Positions 51,748 through 62,733 of a DNA stretch of 64,000 bases are shown one piece after another. The first letter of the stretch is position 1; each line of letters starts with the position of its first letter. The notes below the pieces were generated by a model that had not been told where the DNA came from, searched no databases, and saw only the letters and a program-made list of their open reading frames with translations. The stretch is from Tamarix chinensis (Eukaryota > Streptophyta > Magnoliopsida > Caryophyllales > Tamaricaceae): positions 69,678,896 to 69,742,895 of the forward strand of contig CM060178.1 of NCBI GenBank assembly GCA_030549775.1, given 5' to 3'. The position numbers and the translations under genes are program-made.

Positions 51748-54537
51748 TGTAACACCTCCATTTCTAGCACTAAATATTTTCATCTTAAAGAGTTAATTGC
51801 AGAAGTTAAAGTATTAAAAATGTAGGGTGTTATGGCAAACTTAGTATATGGCTGGTTTCCTCTACCATCTGTATACCAAGTGCTAAAGCTAAAATATTAC
51901 TCCACTTAAATGAAGACCACAATCAGAAGAAACATAATAGATATTATATTATATATTAACAAGTTTTGATAAACACAAGGGTATTTAGACCAAGTCAAAT
52001 CAAAATAAATACAGAAGGGACACAAGAGTTTAAGAATATATAGATCAAAAGATATTTGATCAGACACTAAGTAGTCCTAACTCTTAAAGATTAAAATATT
52101 AGCCTTCCAATTGAACTTACAAGATATCTTGCAAAGTCACAACTATCCTTTGAATAGACAAAGAGCCATGAAATAAAACCCATCAGTACAAAGATACTGA
52201 CTAAAGTGCTATACAAAACTAAGTATGCAAATGTCCCATGGAGCACATAGAAGGTATCACAAGTGAAACATGACATAAACATAGGGAATCATACATGTGA
52301 TAAAAAATAGGATAAACTTGCCACAATATATACATTACCAAGGTACATCCTTGTCATACCATTCCACAACAATCACCTCATATCTTATAAACCTCAACGA
52401 TCATACTAATAAATTCTAAAACAACACAAATAGATAAATGACCGAATATATATAAAATACTCTGATCATAGCCATGTGCTAGGGAGACAAGATACCCTCC
52501 AACTAGACTATCAAATTAATTCCAATCAAGGATAAAATTATATAAAGTACTTCATTCAAACTAGTGCACTAGGATGAAACAATACCCTCCTAATCGTTCC
52601 ATATAAATCATAGGTAAGCATGAAAGCGACTACTACATCATGAATCAAACACATTACTAATAACTATTCATTAGTTACTTCCATTTTTATTACTCAATGG
52701 GATATAAGAGACAACTTGGAGACATATGAAGTACACGTGTCATATTAGTAGACAAAAGCAACACAATACCCTCCCAAACATACAATCCAAAGATGTATAA
52801 AATACACTATTTATACGAGTGCACTAATGGTAGTACAATATCTTTCACTATAGTTCACCTAATTCCTAAGATAACCTCTATAGAACCCATAAGTCACCTA
52901 TAGAGAATAATAGGGCCTTATTGGGACACTAAGGCACCCCCTATAAAATCAAAATAAAATGAGGACTCTTATTTCATCTATAGAGTAGATAACCCTAGAT
53001 AGTAAACCATTCATAAATCTCAAGGCCTTCCACTTTAAATATTAATATTTTATTTGATAATTATGAATATCACCTAATACGTAAACAAGTATAATTTCCA
53101 TACTTAGCCACTTCTCCTTTAATTCTAATTATTCAAGTCAACCCTAACATCAGTGGTAAAATCAAAATCAAAGTCAATAATAAGATCAACGTAATAGTAT
53201 ACTAAGGGAATCCTATGTCTAATTATTCACCCTTATATACGTTAGGCCATAAATAACTGTAATGCCCTTGAAACCCAAATTACCATGATATTATCCATTT
53301 TAAATGTTAATTTTATTTTAATTAACAATTTTTCATAAAAAGCTAAAATAAAATAATATAAAAAAATTTAGCATGCATGTAAATTATAAGACATGGTAAA
53401 AGATTATTTTGCCCATACACATGATTAATCATATAAAACCCTAAGTTGCGTATTTAATTCATTATAAATCACATACTTTCATGCTTGACATCATATGATA
53501 CATGTTAGGTATATGTGTTGGGATAATTTAAACATAGTACAATTAAAAATGATTCTACCCCTAGGGTATACACATATTAACAATCATGTAAAAATAAGCC
53601 TAGACATACTCAACCTATCATAGTATAATTATACATCATGAGTAATCAATCCACAACATTAACATGTTATAGCATACTTTTGTACACTAAATATTATAAG
53701 TAATTTAACATGCTCAATGATACGTAATTTCATGCTAGCATACTTAGGAAAATAAATACAACATAACAAGCCATACTTAGGGTAAAAATTGTAACTTAAG
53801 GCATTGGGGCCCTTAATCTCAAGTAAGGCATATGCGTTACCATAATGCCAAGTAAAAATAGTGAAATACCAAAAACTTAACAACAAAATTTAGCCTCCTA
53901 ATAATCTCATTTACCTAAAAACAACTCAATAAAAATACACATATTAGTAACTAAACCACTAGTAACCTAATAGCATCAAAATAAATCAACCAAACCAAAT
54001 GACACAACTCGCCTAAAGTTGGGAATTTGTGGGAAAAAGTGAGAACTCATGTTAAGAGCCAAGCTCAACTTGTGTTTCTCAAACAAGGGAGATAACCAAA
54101 CATAACAAGGTTACACAATTGGTTAGCAACAACAATTATGCATCATGCTGCAAGAGGGGACTAATGCAACTAAGTCATGCTACCAAGACTAGGGGACGAG
54201 AGAGTTTCACATTGTAGAGGAGGAATTTGTGCAAGATGATCACACTTGTGGTGTGCTTCAACATAAGGAGGTCACATAGAAAGGGTTAAATTGTGTGAGG
54301 TATTGACATTACATGGGCAAGGTGAGAATGAGGTAGTGATGTGATAGGAGGTTGGGTGCATGGAGTTTGAGCGCAAGATGAGTTGAGTTGCATATAGGCT
54401 TGACACAACAGGGGCTAGGAAAGTTGTAGCAAAAAATTAGGAGAAGGAGAAGGAAAAGGAAAAAGAAAAGAAGCGGAAGAGTTGGTGCCGAATGGGGGAG
54501 GATGGTGTTTAGAATAAGAGGAGGTGGTGTTAGCAAT

Positions 54538-55113
54538 TAGGGTTGTTAACGAGCTGAAATGAGCCAAATATCCTTTGACGAGAGCTAAGCTCATTTAATA
54601 TTTTTAGTCTTAAATTCAGCTCAATTTTAAAATGAGTCAAATGAGCCTAACTCAATAAGGTTTGCAATCTGGCTTGACTCGACTCATTTAACTTTTAAAA
54701 ATATTAATAAACCAAATTAGCTCATTTATCATAATTTGATTCTTGACTTGGCTCAATTAACTATCAAGCTCATTTGAAAGTTAGACAAAAAAAGTCAACT
54801 CGATTAATTATTAAACTTTTTTAAAGGCTCATTTAACTACTTAGCTTGTTTATTATGTAAATTATATATAAGCCCAGTCTATTAACGAATGAGCCGAGCT
54901 TATAAACCATTCAAACCAAGATTAAGTCAAATTTGAGATGGCTTATAAATAATAAGCCGGACCTCCCTTAGATCGAGATTGACTCATTTAATAAACGATC
55001 CTAAAAATAAGGCTTACGTTTGATTCGCTTTTCTTAACAAACAAGCCGAGCCAAACCCTTAACAAGCCTAACCAAGGTGGCTCAAGAGCCAGCTTGATTT
55101 ATCAACAACTTTA
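54538..55113. mobile_element. hAT-like element, 576 bp (TAGGGCTGT family, copy 3)
   Basis: It starts TAGGGTTGTTAACGAG and ends ATCAACAACTTTA. The flanks TTAGCAAT (54,530-54,537) and CTAGAATT (55,114-55,121) agree at 5 of 8 bases, so it looks the oldest and longest of the four copies. The interior is GAGCC/GGCTC words with much decay. It lies in long LTR G. Confidence 0.7.
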
Positions 55114-57528
55114 CTAGAATTTGCAAGGTGCTACATGAGAAGATGGCTGACACTATAAATGGTGTTGCTTGTAGGTTGGTGGAAATATGAGGAAGGATAT
55201 AGAAGATGGGGAAATTGATGGTTGCTCAAACACTAGAAATGGTGTTGCAAGAGGGGGATGGTGGTGGTTGTTGGTGATGGAAGAAAAGGATTTATGGGGT
55301 GGAAAATATAGAGGAGGTTGAAGAGGAATGATGGTGTTGGTGTGTTGAAATGAGGAATAGCTAGGGGAAGGAGAAAGACAACGAACCATGGAGGAATGAG
55401 AAAATAGGAGGCTCAGTGGTGGTGGTTCAAACAAAAAAATTCCAAAAATATAGGGGAGGTTAGGGGTCAATTGACATAGGACTAGGCAAAGAAAATGGAA
55501 GGGGAGGTAGGGAGTTGGTTTGTTGGAAATGGTCAAACAAAAATGAATAGAGGATGAATGAATTATTGGAGATTTTGGTATGTGTAGGAGAGGAGATGTA
55601 AAGGAGATCAAGCATGTGAGATGGAGATGACTGAGACTTGTTATGAAATGCCCCAAAAAATTCCTAATTTTAAATATTATATTTAAATGAGGTTTTATTA
55701 TAAAAGTTAATTAAGTATATTAATTTATTTAAAATAAAAGGAAATTAATTATGGCAAATCAAGAATAAATTTATAAGTATTTTAATTAGGAGGAATTTGG
55801 GTATTTTAACTAATTAAGATTTTAATTTGGGAATTAATTAAATAAATTATTTTATTTTATTTAAAATAAGAATGGGAAAATATTTTTTAATTAATATTAT
55901 TTTTATAAATAATTTAATTGGGGAAAATTAGGGTATTTTACTAATTAATATAGAATTTATGGAAAATCTTTCAAAAATCTTATTTTAGCCTAAAAAGGGA
56001 TTTAAATATTATTTTATTTAAATATTATTATTTTTAAATATCCTAAATATTCATATTAATTTAATTGGCCCTAACCTAATTATTTTTCTCCCTTCCTTTT
56101 TCCCTTTTTCTCTCTCTTTCTTCCTTTTTCCTTTCCTTTTTCTTTCTTTTTTTTCTTTTTCTTTTTCCTCTTCTTTTTCCCCAAACTGGGCTAGTTGTGG
56201 CCCAGTCTTCCTTTTCTTCTTCTTCTTCGGCCCAGCCCACGCGACTCCTTCCTCTGACTCCTTCTAGCGCCGCGTTTTGCCTCCGTTTCCACCGAAACGC
56301 GTCGTTTCATTTAATGACGCCCTCCCCGGGCGCGAACCGCCCGATTCTCCTCTTTTCTTTTCTTTTCTGGCCGATCGGCCCACCTCCCTTTCTTCTTCCT
56401 TCTTCCTCCTTTCCCCATCGTCCACGATGTTGCAACGCTGGCCGCCATCAATGGCATCTCCGACCACGAGACCTTTGACCGGCCGTTTCCTGTCTCTTAG
56501 TATTTCTCTTGACTTGAGGAATAAATTGGAATAACTCCCATCCGTTATCTCTCGCCTGTTTCTTCTCCCCAGCCTCGCGAAAATTTGAAGCAAACCAAAT
56601 GATGCCCGACCGTTTTCTGCCACCGGCCACCCAATTTCTCGCATCTAATGCCTACCTGCCGACACCCAAAACCCTATTATCCCATCTACCATCTATAAAA
56701 ATCCTGATTGTAGAAGTTGTGGAAGATTTTTCTTCCCCGAAACCCTCGGCGAGGGCTACCATCATCGCAACTTAAGACGCGTCGTCCTCCGCCGATAGCC
56801 AACCTCAGCACCACAACATCATCCAAAATTCTTCCCTACAACGCCCTCTAGTTAACTAAACTATTTTTAACCTTCGATTCTTCTTTCACGGGCCTCCATA
56901 ACCTTGCAAAGTTGGTTGCTCATTTTGCCAAAATTTTTACCCCGAAATCTTAAACCACCTTCCGCCGCCGTGCACCGCCACCTATAGCTACACCACCACC
57001 ATCATTTTGTCCCTCTCCTCCTGGGAAACCATAAACACCTCTTATCTCACCTCAATTCTTCCTATCTTTTTTCCAACATCCATCTTTCCCTCTTTTCTTC
57101 TATTTTTCCGGCCACCGCCGTGCACCACCGTCGATGCCGCCTATCCCCACCAGCTTAATGTTGAACCCTAGACCCTCTCAACCATTTTTCATATTATTAT
57201 AAGCCTTGATTTAATTTATTTCAATTATTTGCATATAAATACCATTATTATTATTCTTAATATTTATATTCTTAATATGTTTTATTATTATTAGTAGTAG
57301 TAGTATTGTTTTATTATTATTTATGTTGAGGGCTGAAGCCTTATTGTATTTTAATTTGATTTATTATTATTCCCTTATTATTTATTTTATTACTATTATT
57401 AATATTAATATGTTATAAGAATGATTATTATTATTACTTTCTATTTCAAATTTCTATTATTCTTATTCCATTATTATTAATACAAATATTTTAACATTAG
57501 TGTTGTTAATAATGTTATTATTGTTATT

Positions 57529-57532
57529 ACTA

Positions 57533-57585
<53 letters not shown>

Positions 57586-57600
57586 GTTGTTATTATTATT
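57529..57600. repeat. (TTA)n microsatellite
   Basis: About 20 near-perfect TTA units in long LTR H, inside a wider TTA/TAT-rich zone from 57,240 to 57,670. Confidence 0.95.
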
Positions 57601-58139
57601 TATATTCTCATTGATATTAGTTTTTATATCTTTGATATTATTATCTTAGTATCATTATTATTATTAGGGTAAAGTCTTTAACCCTATATTATCAAGGTTT
57701 ATAATTTCTCTATTATTTTTATGTCTTTAGCAAAGTTAGAATTTTGTTAAGGTTATTTTATTAGTATGTTATTATTTGGTCAAAGCCCTAAGGAGGCGTA
57801 GGAGCGTGCTCCAAGACCGGTGTCATTTTAGGTAAGGGTTTACTAAGGGCATTGTGTGCTTATATGCATTATGTGCTTCATATGCTATGCATTCTATGTT
57901 TATGATTATTAATTATGTCGTATATGATATGACGTGGAGTTGAAGTATGTTTTGTATGGCATGTGTATTATTTATGTATGATAATATGTGTTGTGACCCT
58001 GTAAGACATGCATGTGAGGATGTTGATATGATTTGTGCGGGGGAAAAAGGATGAAAAATGAGGATGGAGAAAGAAGTTGACCAAAAGATGTGAGTTGACC
58101 TAAGTATCTTAATGATTTATGGGTGGAAAAATAAAATGA

Positions 58140-58360
58140 GAAATGTAGGGTTTTGTGGGAGAGAATCCAATTTATGATTTGTTCGGGAGAATCTAATGTA
58201 AGAAGTTATTTGAGAGAATGTAATTTATAATATTATATGGAAGAATCTAATTTATGATTTAATTGGGAGAATCTAATTTATGATTTGTTTGGGGGAATCC
58301 AATTTATGGTTTTGCTTGGGAAATTCTACTTTATGATTTTATGCGGGAGAATCTAATCAA
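58140..58360 (+). repeat. GGGAGAATCTAATTTATGATT tandem units in LTR H
   Basis: Five or six imperfect units of 25-45 bp built on GAGAATCTAATTTATGATTT. Downstream, to about 58,960, come looser repeats on TTAGGGTTTGCATGG and TTGTTGTGATTAACTAAGG. Confidence 0.8.
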
Positions 58361-59099
58361 TTTTAAGGTAAGGATGAATCTTCGATTTTATGTGATTTGA
58401 ATCTAGGGTTTGGTAAGGATGAATATTTGGTTGGTATGGATTGAATTTAGAGTTTTGTATGACGGAATCATGGTTTGTATGGTGGTATTTATAGTTGTAT
58501 GGAGGTATTAGGGTTTACATAGTGGCATTGATGGTTGTATGTGATATTAGGGTTTGCATGGTTGAATTTAGGGTTTCACGTGGAATTTTAGGGTTTGCAT
58601 GAAAAAGGTTTGAAGGTTTGCATGGGGAGACTAATGTCTGCATGGGTATGAAATTTACGTGTGGAAAGTTAATTTGGGATGCAAGGAAGGCAATGTAAGT
58701 GTTATTTGGGTGTTGAACTATTTTGGACGGAAAATAGTACGTGGAGCATTATGAGGGTACGAAAGAGACTAAATTAGGGTTTGGAGTAATGAACTCTGGG
58801 TTGTTGTGATTAACTAAGGTTGGAGTGGATAAATGGTTTGTTATGATTAACTAAGGCATGGAGTGACTAATTATGGTTGGTATGGTTAAATAGAGTTTAG
58901 AGTTGTTAACTATGGTTTGTTGTGGTTAATTGAGGTATGTGGTGGCTGATTAGGGTTTTTGCGTTATCATGTGTATGTGGTGACTTAAGTGTAATTATGG
59001 TGGTGGAATTTTATGATTTAGGATGTGTGATGACTTATGCATGTCTAGGGTGAAATCTTTGAATAAAATATTTAAGATATTAATCACTTAAAGTGAAAG

Positions 59100-59460
59100 A
59101 TTATTGAGCCGGGTCCAACCGATCCACCGGTTAGGAATAGTGGTTAGGGTTATTACCCTATGTGAGACCGGTCCACCGGCAAATAATAATAGTGTGGAAT
59201 TTGTCCCGCCAGTGTCCGGTCTACCGGCGAATAATAGTGGGGGACTTGAGTTTAATAAAAATGAACCCGAGTTTGTTAAAGACACTTAAAAGATATTAAT
59301 TACTTACAGTGGAACCCCATGTGAGCAGGAACCAGACCGGTCCACCGGCAAATAATAGTGGTGTGGACTTTGTCCCGCAAGTGACCGGTCCACCGACAAA
59401 TAATAGTGGTGTGGACCTTGTCCCACAAGTGACCGGCCCACCGATTATAATAGTGGGGTG
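59100..59460 (+). repeat. ACCGGTCCACCGGC tandem-repeat block in LTR H
   Basis: Five to six units of about 48-60 bp share ACCGGTCCACCGGCAAATAA, then TAGTGGTGTGGA, then TTGTCCCGCAAGTG. Each unit has a short GC palindrome (ACCGGT or CCGG). Diverged counterparts occupy the same place in LTR B (13,640-13,840) and LTR C (21,780-22,130). Confidence 0.9.
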
Positions 59461-59675
59461 TTCCTGTGATTACATGGATTTGATAAAAGGCATGATGTGT
59501 ATCGAATTCCGATAAAAGATTAATTAAGTAATTAATTTGGACTATGATTGGGCCTTTATGTATGTACCTGAATGATTGGTCGATATTATGATATGATTAT
59601 GGTCTTTATGATCTTTTATTCTTATGCATGATTTTATGTGCCTATGTGTTGGCCTTAGTGTTCGGTTACCTTACT

Positions 59676-59692
59676 CAGTACGTAGCGTACTG
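59676..59692. repeat. Conserved LTR dyad, 7-bp arms, 3-bp spacer
   Basis: CAGTACG-TAG-CGTACTG is a perfect inverted repeat, followed by ATCACCCTTTTTATGGGTG, itself able to pair (CACCC/GGGTG). The block recurs in decayed form at 14,027-14,043, 21,574-21,590 and 39,385-39,401, always about 420-545 bp from the LTR 3' end. Its function is unknown. Confidence 0.85.
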
Positions 59693-60555
59693 ATCACCCT
59701 TTTTATGGGTGCTGCTCATTCCCACGAGTAGTATGCCCTTCTAAATGTGTGCAGGTGGGCGAGACATCAGTTGGGGCTGAGTGTCGAGCATGTTTTGGCT
59801 TAAAGTTCGAGAGTGTCGTGGCCGTAATTTTCTTCATGTGATTTCATTTCGTTATGATACTTCTTATGATTCGCATTTACTCTTTTTAATTTATTACCTT
59901 GTGTTAAGTGTTTCGATTTAACCATTTATAAATTGTAAGATTATTCCCTTCAAGGAATTTTGATTTCACACTCTGATTTCTATTTGATTATTAATTATGA
60001 TTCTTTATGTGCACTCTGATTTTAATGTATTATCTTTCGAGTTCTTTTATGAACTATTAGTTTGAGTTTAATGTAAATATTTTCTTTAGCCTTAGCACTT
60101 GGTACTGAAACGGTCGGAGAGAACCGGTTTGGTACTAAGTGTGGCGGTAACATTTCCATAATTCACAGGCTTTAAGTATTTCTATTTTAATTCTTCCGCT
60201 TTTTTTAAAAAAAGTAGTAAATTTTGGGATGTTACATGTTATGTAGGTTAAGCAAATGAGGTGTTGCGTGAAAAAAGAAAAGGGTAAGGGTTTGAGTGTT
60301 AGTATAGGATTTAGTGAAATTAGGCTAAGTTTGGTTAGTTTAGGATTTTTGGTTAGAAAAGCCAAACTGAAAAAACAATCGCTTAAGGGTGAGGGGTAAA
60401 GAAAAAGGAAAAAGAAAGAAAATAGCTAGGATAAAATATTGAAGTAAGTGGTTTAGGTTATGGTTTAATGTAATTAAACAAATGTTTAGGGTTAAGTTTT
60501 GAATAAAAGACTAAACACCCAAAAATAAAGGTTTATAAAATTTCAAGGTGATACA

Positions 60556-61260
60556 ATTGAAGCTAGTAAGGGATGGGGAGGTGGATAACTAATCTTCCAA
60601 GGCCATGAAACAAAGGTTTGCCACTCTTTATTCATCTAATGGCTCTCGTTCACTTTTTCCAAAAGTGAGCACAACTTTTCTTGGAACTTGTCTTCCTTTG
60701 TTATTGCTAATGCCCTTACCCCTAGCCATATGCTTTGCTATCTTATTATAAACCTTACAGTAATCCTATATAACATGTCTGCGCTTTCCATAATAAGGAC
60801 ACTTGATCTTATCATCCTTATTAGGTTATCTTGACCTTCTAAATAAGCTAGTTACTTGCATTCCATTTCGTCCACCTTTGCCCCTTGATCTTCAAAATCT
60901 TTTGAACTACCTGGTAATGTCAGCCACTTCTTCATCATCAATGGGAGATTCTTCTTTACCTTCTTCACCTTTCCCTCCATCCCCCTTAATTATCAATTCC
61001 TTTTACTTTGAAGATGTGGAAGCTTTCAATGTAAGAAACAACTTCTTCTTCTTCTTAAACGACTTTATCCATTTGGTTGTCAATGTTGTGCGATTCTTAA
61101 CCTCTTCGATTGTTGTCACTTTAGATCTCCATTCCTTGAAAGTGCCAGTAAGAACTTCCTTCCTCTTTCCTTTTTAGTGATTGATCTTCCTAATGCCTTT
61201 AAAATAGTTGATAATGTGGGTGAAGTGGTACGTGAGGGTAGTGATTGAATATCCTTGCTT
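60556..61260 (-). pseudogene. Copia-3 gag pseudogene
   Basis: On the - strand the Copia gag pattern is visible in shifted frames: TYHFTHIINYFKGIRK, EVVLTGTFKEWRSKVTTIEE, KKLFLTLKASTS, SPIDDEEVADITR, and a zinc knuckle CPYYGKRRH...DYC at about 60,805-60,760 with the second Cys changed to Tyr. It continues into 51,747 and below after long LTR G. The N-terminal part beyond 61,260 was not found, so the element appears truncated on that side. Confidence 0.8.
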
Positions 61261-61314
61261 CATTGAGAAAACTCATATTCTCTAATATAAAGAGCAATTC
61301 ATTGTTGTCTTACT

Positions 61315-61762
61315 TAGCTTGGCAAGAATAATTTACTTGAAATACCTCATATTCAATCTGAACTGATAAATTAACCTAAAATTATCAATTGACCCAAATT
61401 TAAAATGACTTGAATTCAAAGTTACTCAACCCAAACTAACAAAATGACCCATAATAACCTACCCCAAAATAATATAACATAAGTTGATAAATTGACCTAA
61501 GATGACCCAAGCCAAAACTAACCCGAATCTGACATAAGTGCCAAAATAACCCATAACAACTCATATCAAAATGAACTAACTCGAATTAATTAGACTCAAA
61601 CTCTAAGCTGATCCAAATCATAACCACCTCGAGTGCTAAAATGGCTTGTAATAATATACACTCGAAATCGCTTAACTCATGAAGTGAAATGGCCCAAAGT
61701 TGACATGGAATCAATGTGCACTAACACAATCCAACCCATGTCTGACCTGATTGCCACCTCTA
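61315..61762. mobile_element. Possible hAT-like non-autonomous element
   Basis: The right end, ATTGCCACCTCTA, is the inverse of TAGAGGTGGCAAT, a hAT-type terminus as at 34,281-34,680. The proposed left end TAGCTTGGCAAGA at 61,315 is a weak match and no 8-bp duplication is evident. The interior is made of AAAATGACCC/AACCCA-type words. No coding. Confidence 0.35.
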
Positions 61763-61779
61763 CTAGTGATGTTGTGATT

Positions 61780-62023
61780 ATACAGTGGAAAGAAATGAAT
61801 GGTTGTTGGCAGCAAAAGGATGCAAACGACTTAGTAGTGTTACATGCACTAAGATGGGCAACAAATTATCTTAAAGATGGACTTCCAAATACTTATTTAG
61901 AGAATTATACAAGGTACAACAAGGCCTTCAAGATTAGCAACCATCATTCATGATATTAAGGAAGAAGCTAGGGTGTTTGAAGACATTAAATGTATGTTAG
62001 GGGAAGCAGCATTAGTTGTTTGA
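61780..62023 (+). pseudogene. RNase H-like (RVT_3-type) domain fragment
   Basis: In one frame DANDLVVLHALRWATNYL, up to about 61,930, and then after a frameshift RLATIIHDIKEEARVFEDIK to a TGA at 62,021-62,023. The order (LHALRWA helix, then IIHDIKE...F followed by a short tail) fits the RNase H-like domain found at the end of plant non-LTR reverse transcriptases and in small plant genes of that type. The D/E catalytic residues of the first strand and the usual E.D.K..V segment between the two runs are missing. It is most likely a transposon or pseudogene scrap. Confidence 0.5.
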
Positions 62024-62430
62024 TGACTATTGCTACCAATTATTTTACTTTAGTTAGAAAATAAATTTAACAAAAATAATATAAATGCTAAAAAATTAAG
62101 GTTGACAAATGATTGTTTGAGTTTAAAATTCTCATCCACATATACAATGAATGACTCTATGGATTAAGTTTGAATAATAGAGTACCTTACTCCTTACAAA
62201 ATTTTCTTGTGATAAGGCAGATGATGTATGGACGACGGATTTACCGCGAACTATTGTAACCTCAGCAAAAATTCTTAGATGAACTCAATTTACTGTAGAT
62301 CCTCTCGTAAAAAAAATAAGATTGCTAATGTATTTTGTATGTGTCCGTACCCCTCTGTGAGGAAGGGCTTATAATTTCTCGTAACCTCAATCTCAAACTC
62401 TAAATAATAACATGAGTTGTTTGTTATGCT
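62024..62430. other. Intergenic, nothing recognised
   Basis: No reading frame, RNA gene or repeat boundary was recognised on either strand. The last 8 bases, GTTATGCT, are the target-site duplication of the next element. Confidence 0.5.
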
Positions 62431-62733
62431 TAGGGCTGTAAATGAGTTGAGCCAGTTCGGTATTCGGCTCGGCTCGCCTCGTTCGTTTAGTTAAACGAGC
62501 CTAAAAGTGAGGCTCGGGCTCGGCTCGTTTAATAAACGAGCCGAGCTCAAACATGAAAAAGCTCGGCTCAGTTTATTTTTTGGCTTTGGCTCGTGAGCTC
62601 GGCTCGTTAAAAGCTTGATTCGGCTCGTTCGTTTAGTTAAACGAGCCGAGCCCAAACATTATTTTAGGCTCGTTTAGTTAAACGAACCGAACTCAAGCCT
62701 AGGGATATTCGGCTCGGCTCGTTTACGGCCCTA
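62431..62733. mobile_element. hAT-like non-autonomous element, 303 bp (TAGGGCTGT family, copy 4)
   Basis: The ends are TAGGGCTGTAAATGAG and CTCGTTTACGGCCCTA. The 8-bp flanks GTTATGCT (62,423-62,430 and 62,734-62,741) are identical. The interior consists of GGCTCGGCTCG and TTCGTTTAGTTAAACGAGCC units in both directions, so the single strand can fold extensively. It is the best-preserved copy and lies about 220 bp upstream of the PPR start codon. Confidence 0.92.

Larger units (their letters stand above)
55644..60236 (+). repeat. Long LTR H (subfamily 1), solo, + orientation, 4.6 kb; best-preserved copy
   Basis: It starts TGAAATGCCCC and ends GGGATGTTACA, with identical flanks TGTTA at 55,639-55,643 and 60,237-60,241. 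In order it holds: an AT-rich zone (55,644-56,090); a C/T- and GC-rich leader zone (56,090-57,180) with a CTATAAAAATCC TATA-like motif near 56,691; a trinucleotide-repeat zone (57,250-57,700); GGGAGAATCTAATTTATGATT tandem units (58,140-58,350); ACCGGTCCACCGGC tandem units (59,100-59,460); the dyad block (59,676-59,692); and a tail with GTACTAAGTGTGGCGGTAAC (60,133-60,152). Reading frames in the leader (for example 56,197-56,478) are Ser/Pro/Arg-rich, overlap on both strands and match no family, so I do not call them genes. Confidence 0.9.
51748..60555 (-). repeat. Long LTR G (subfamily 2), - orientation, about 3.6 kb plus two inserts
   Basis: The + strand starts TGTAACACCTCC and ends GGTGATACA. 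The start aligns by eye with 44,498 onward, and the end (60,242-60,555, with GGTTTATAAAATTTCAAGG) with 48,580-48,816. The flanks ATTAG (51,743-51,747) and ATTGA (60,556-60,560) agree at 3 of 5. On both sides the host is the Copia-3 gag in matching orientation. Its own parts are 51,748-54,537, 55,114-55,643 and 60,237-60,555. No genes. Confidence 0.8.

Noticed and set aside
55153..55656. 167-residue open frame on the - strand
   Set aside because: Low-complexity Ser/Pro/His-rich sequence in the leader of LTR G, ending across the border with LTR H at 55,644; chance frame.
56197..56644. Overlapping Ser/Pro/Arg-rich reading frames on both strands in the GC-rich leader of LTR H
   Set aside because: Open on both strands because stops are rare at this base composition; no domain, and counterparts in the other LTR copies do not conserve a frame.
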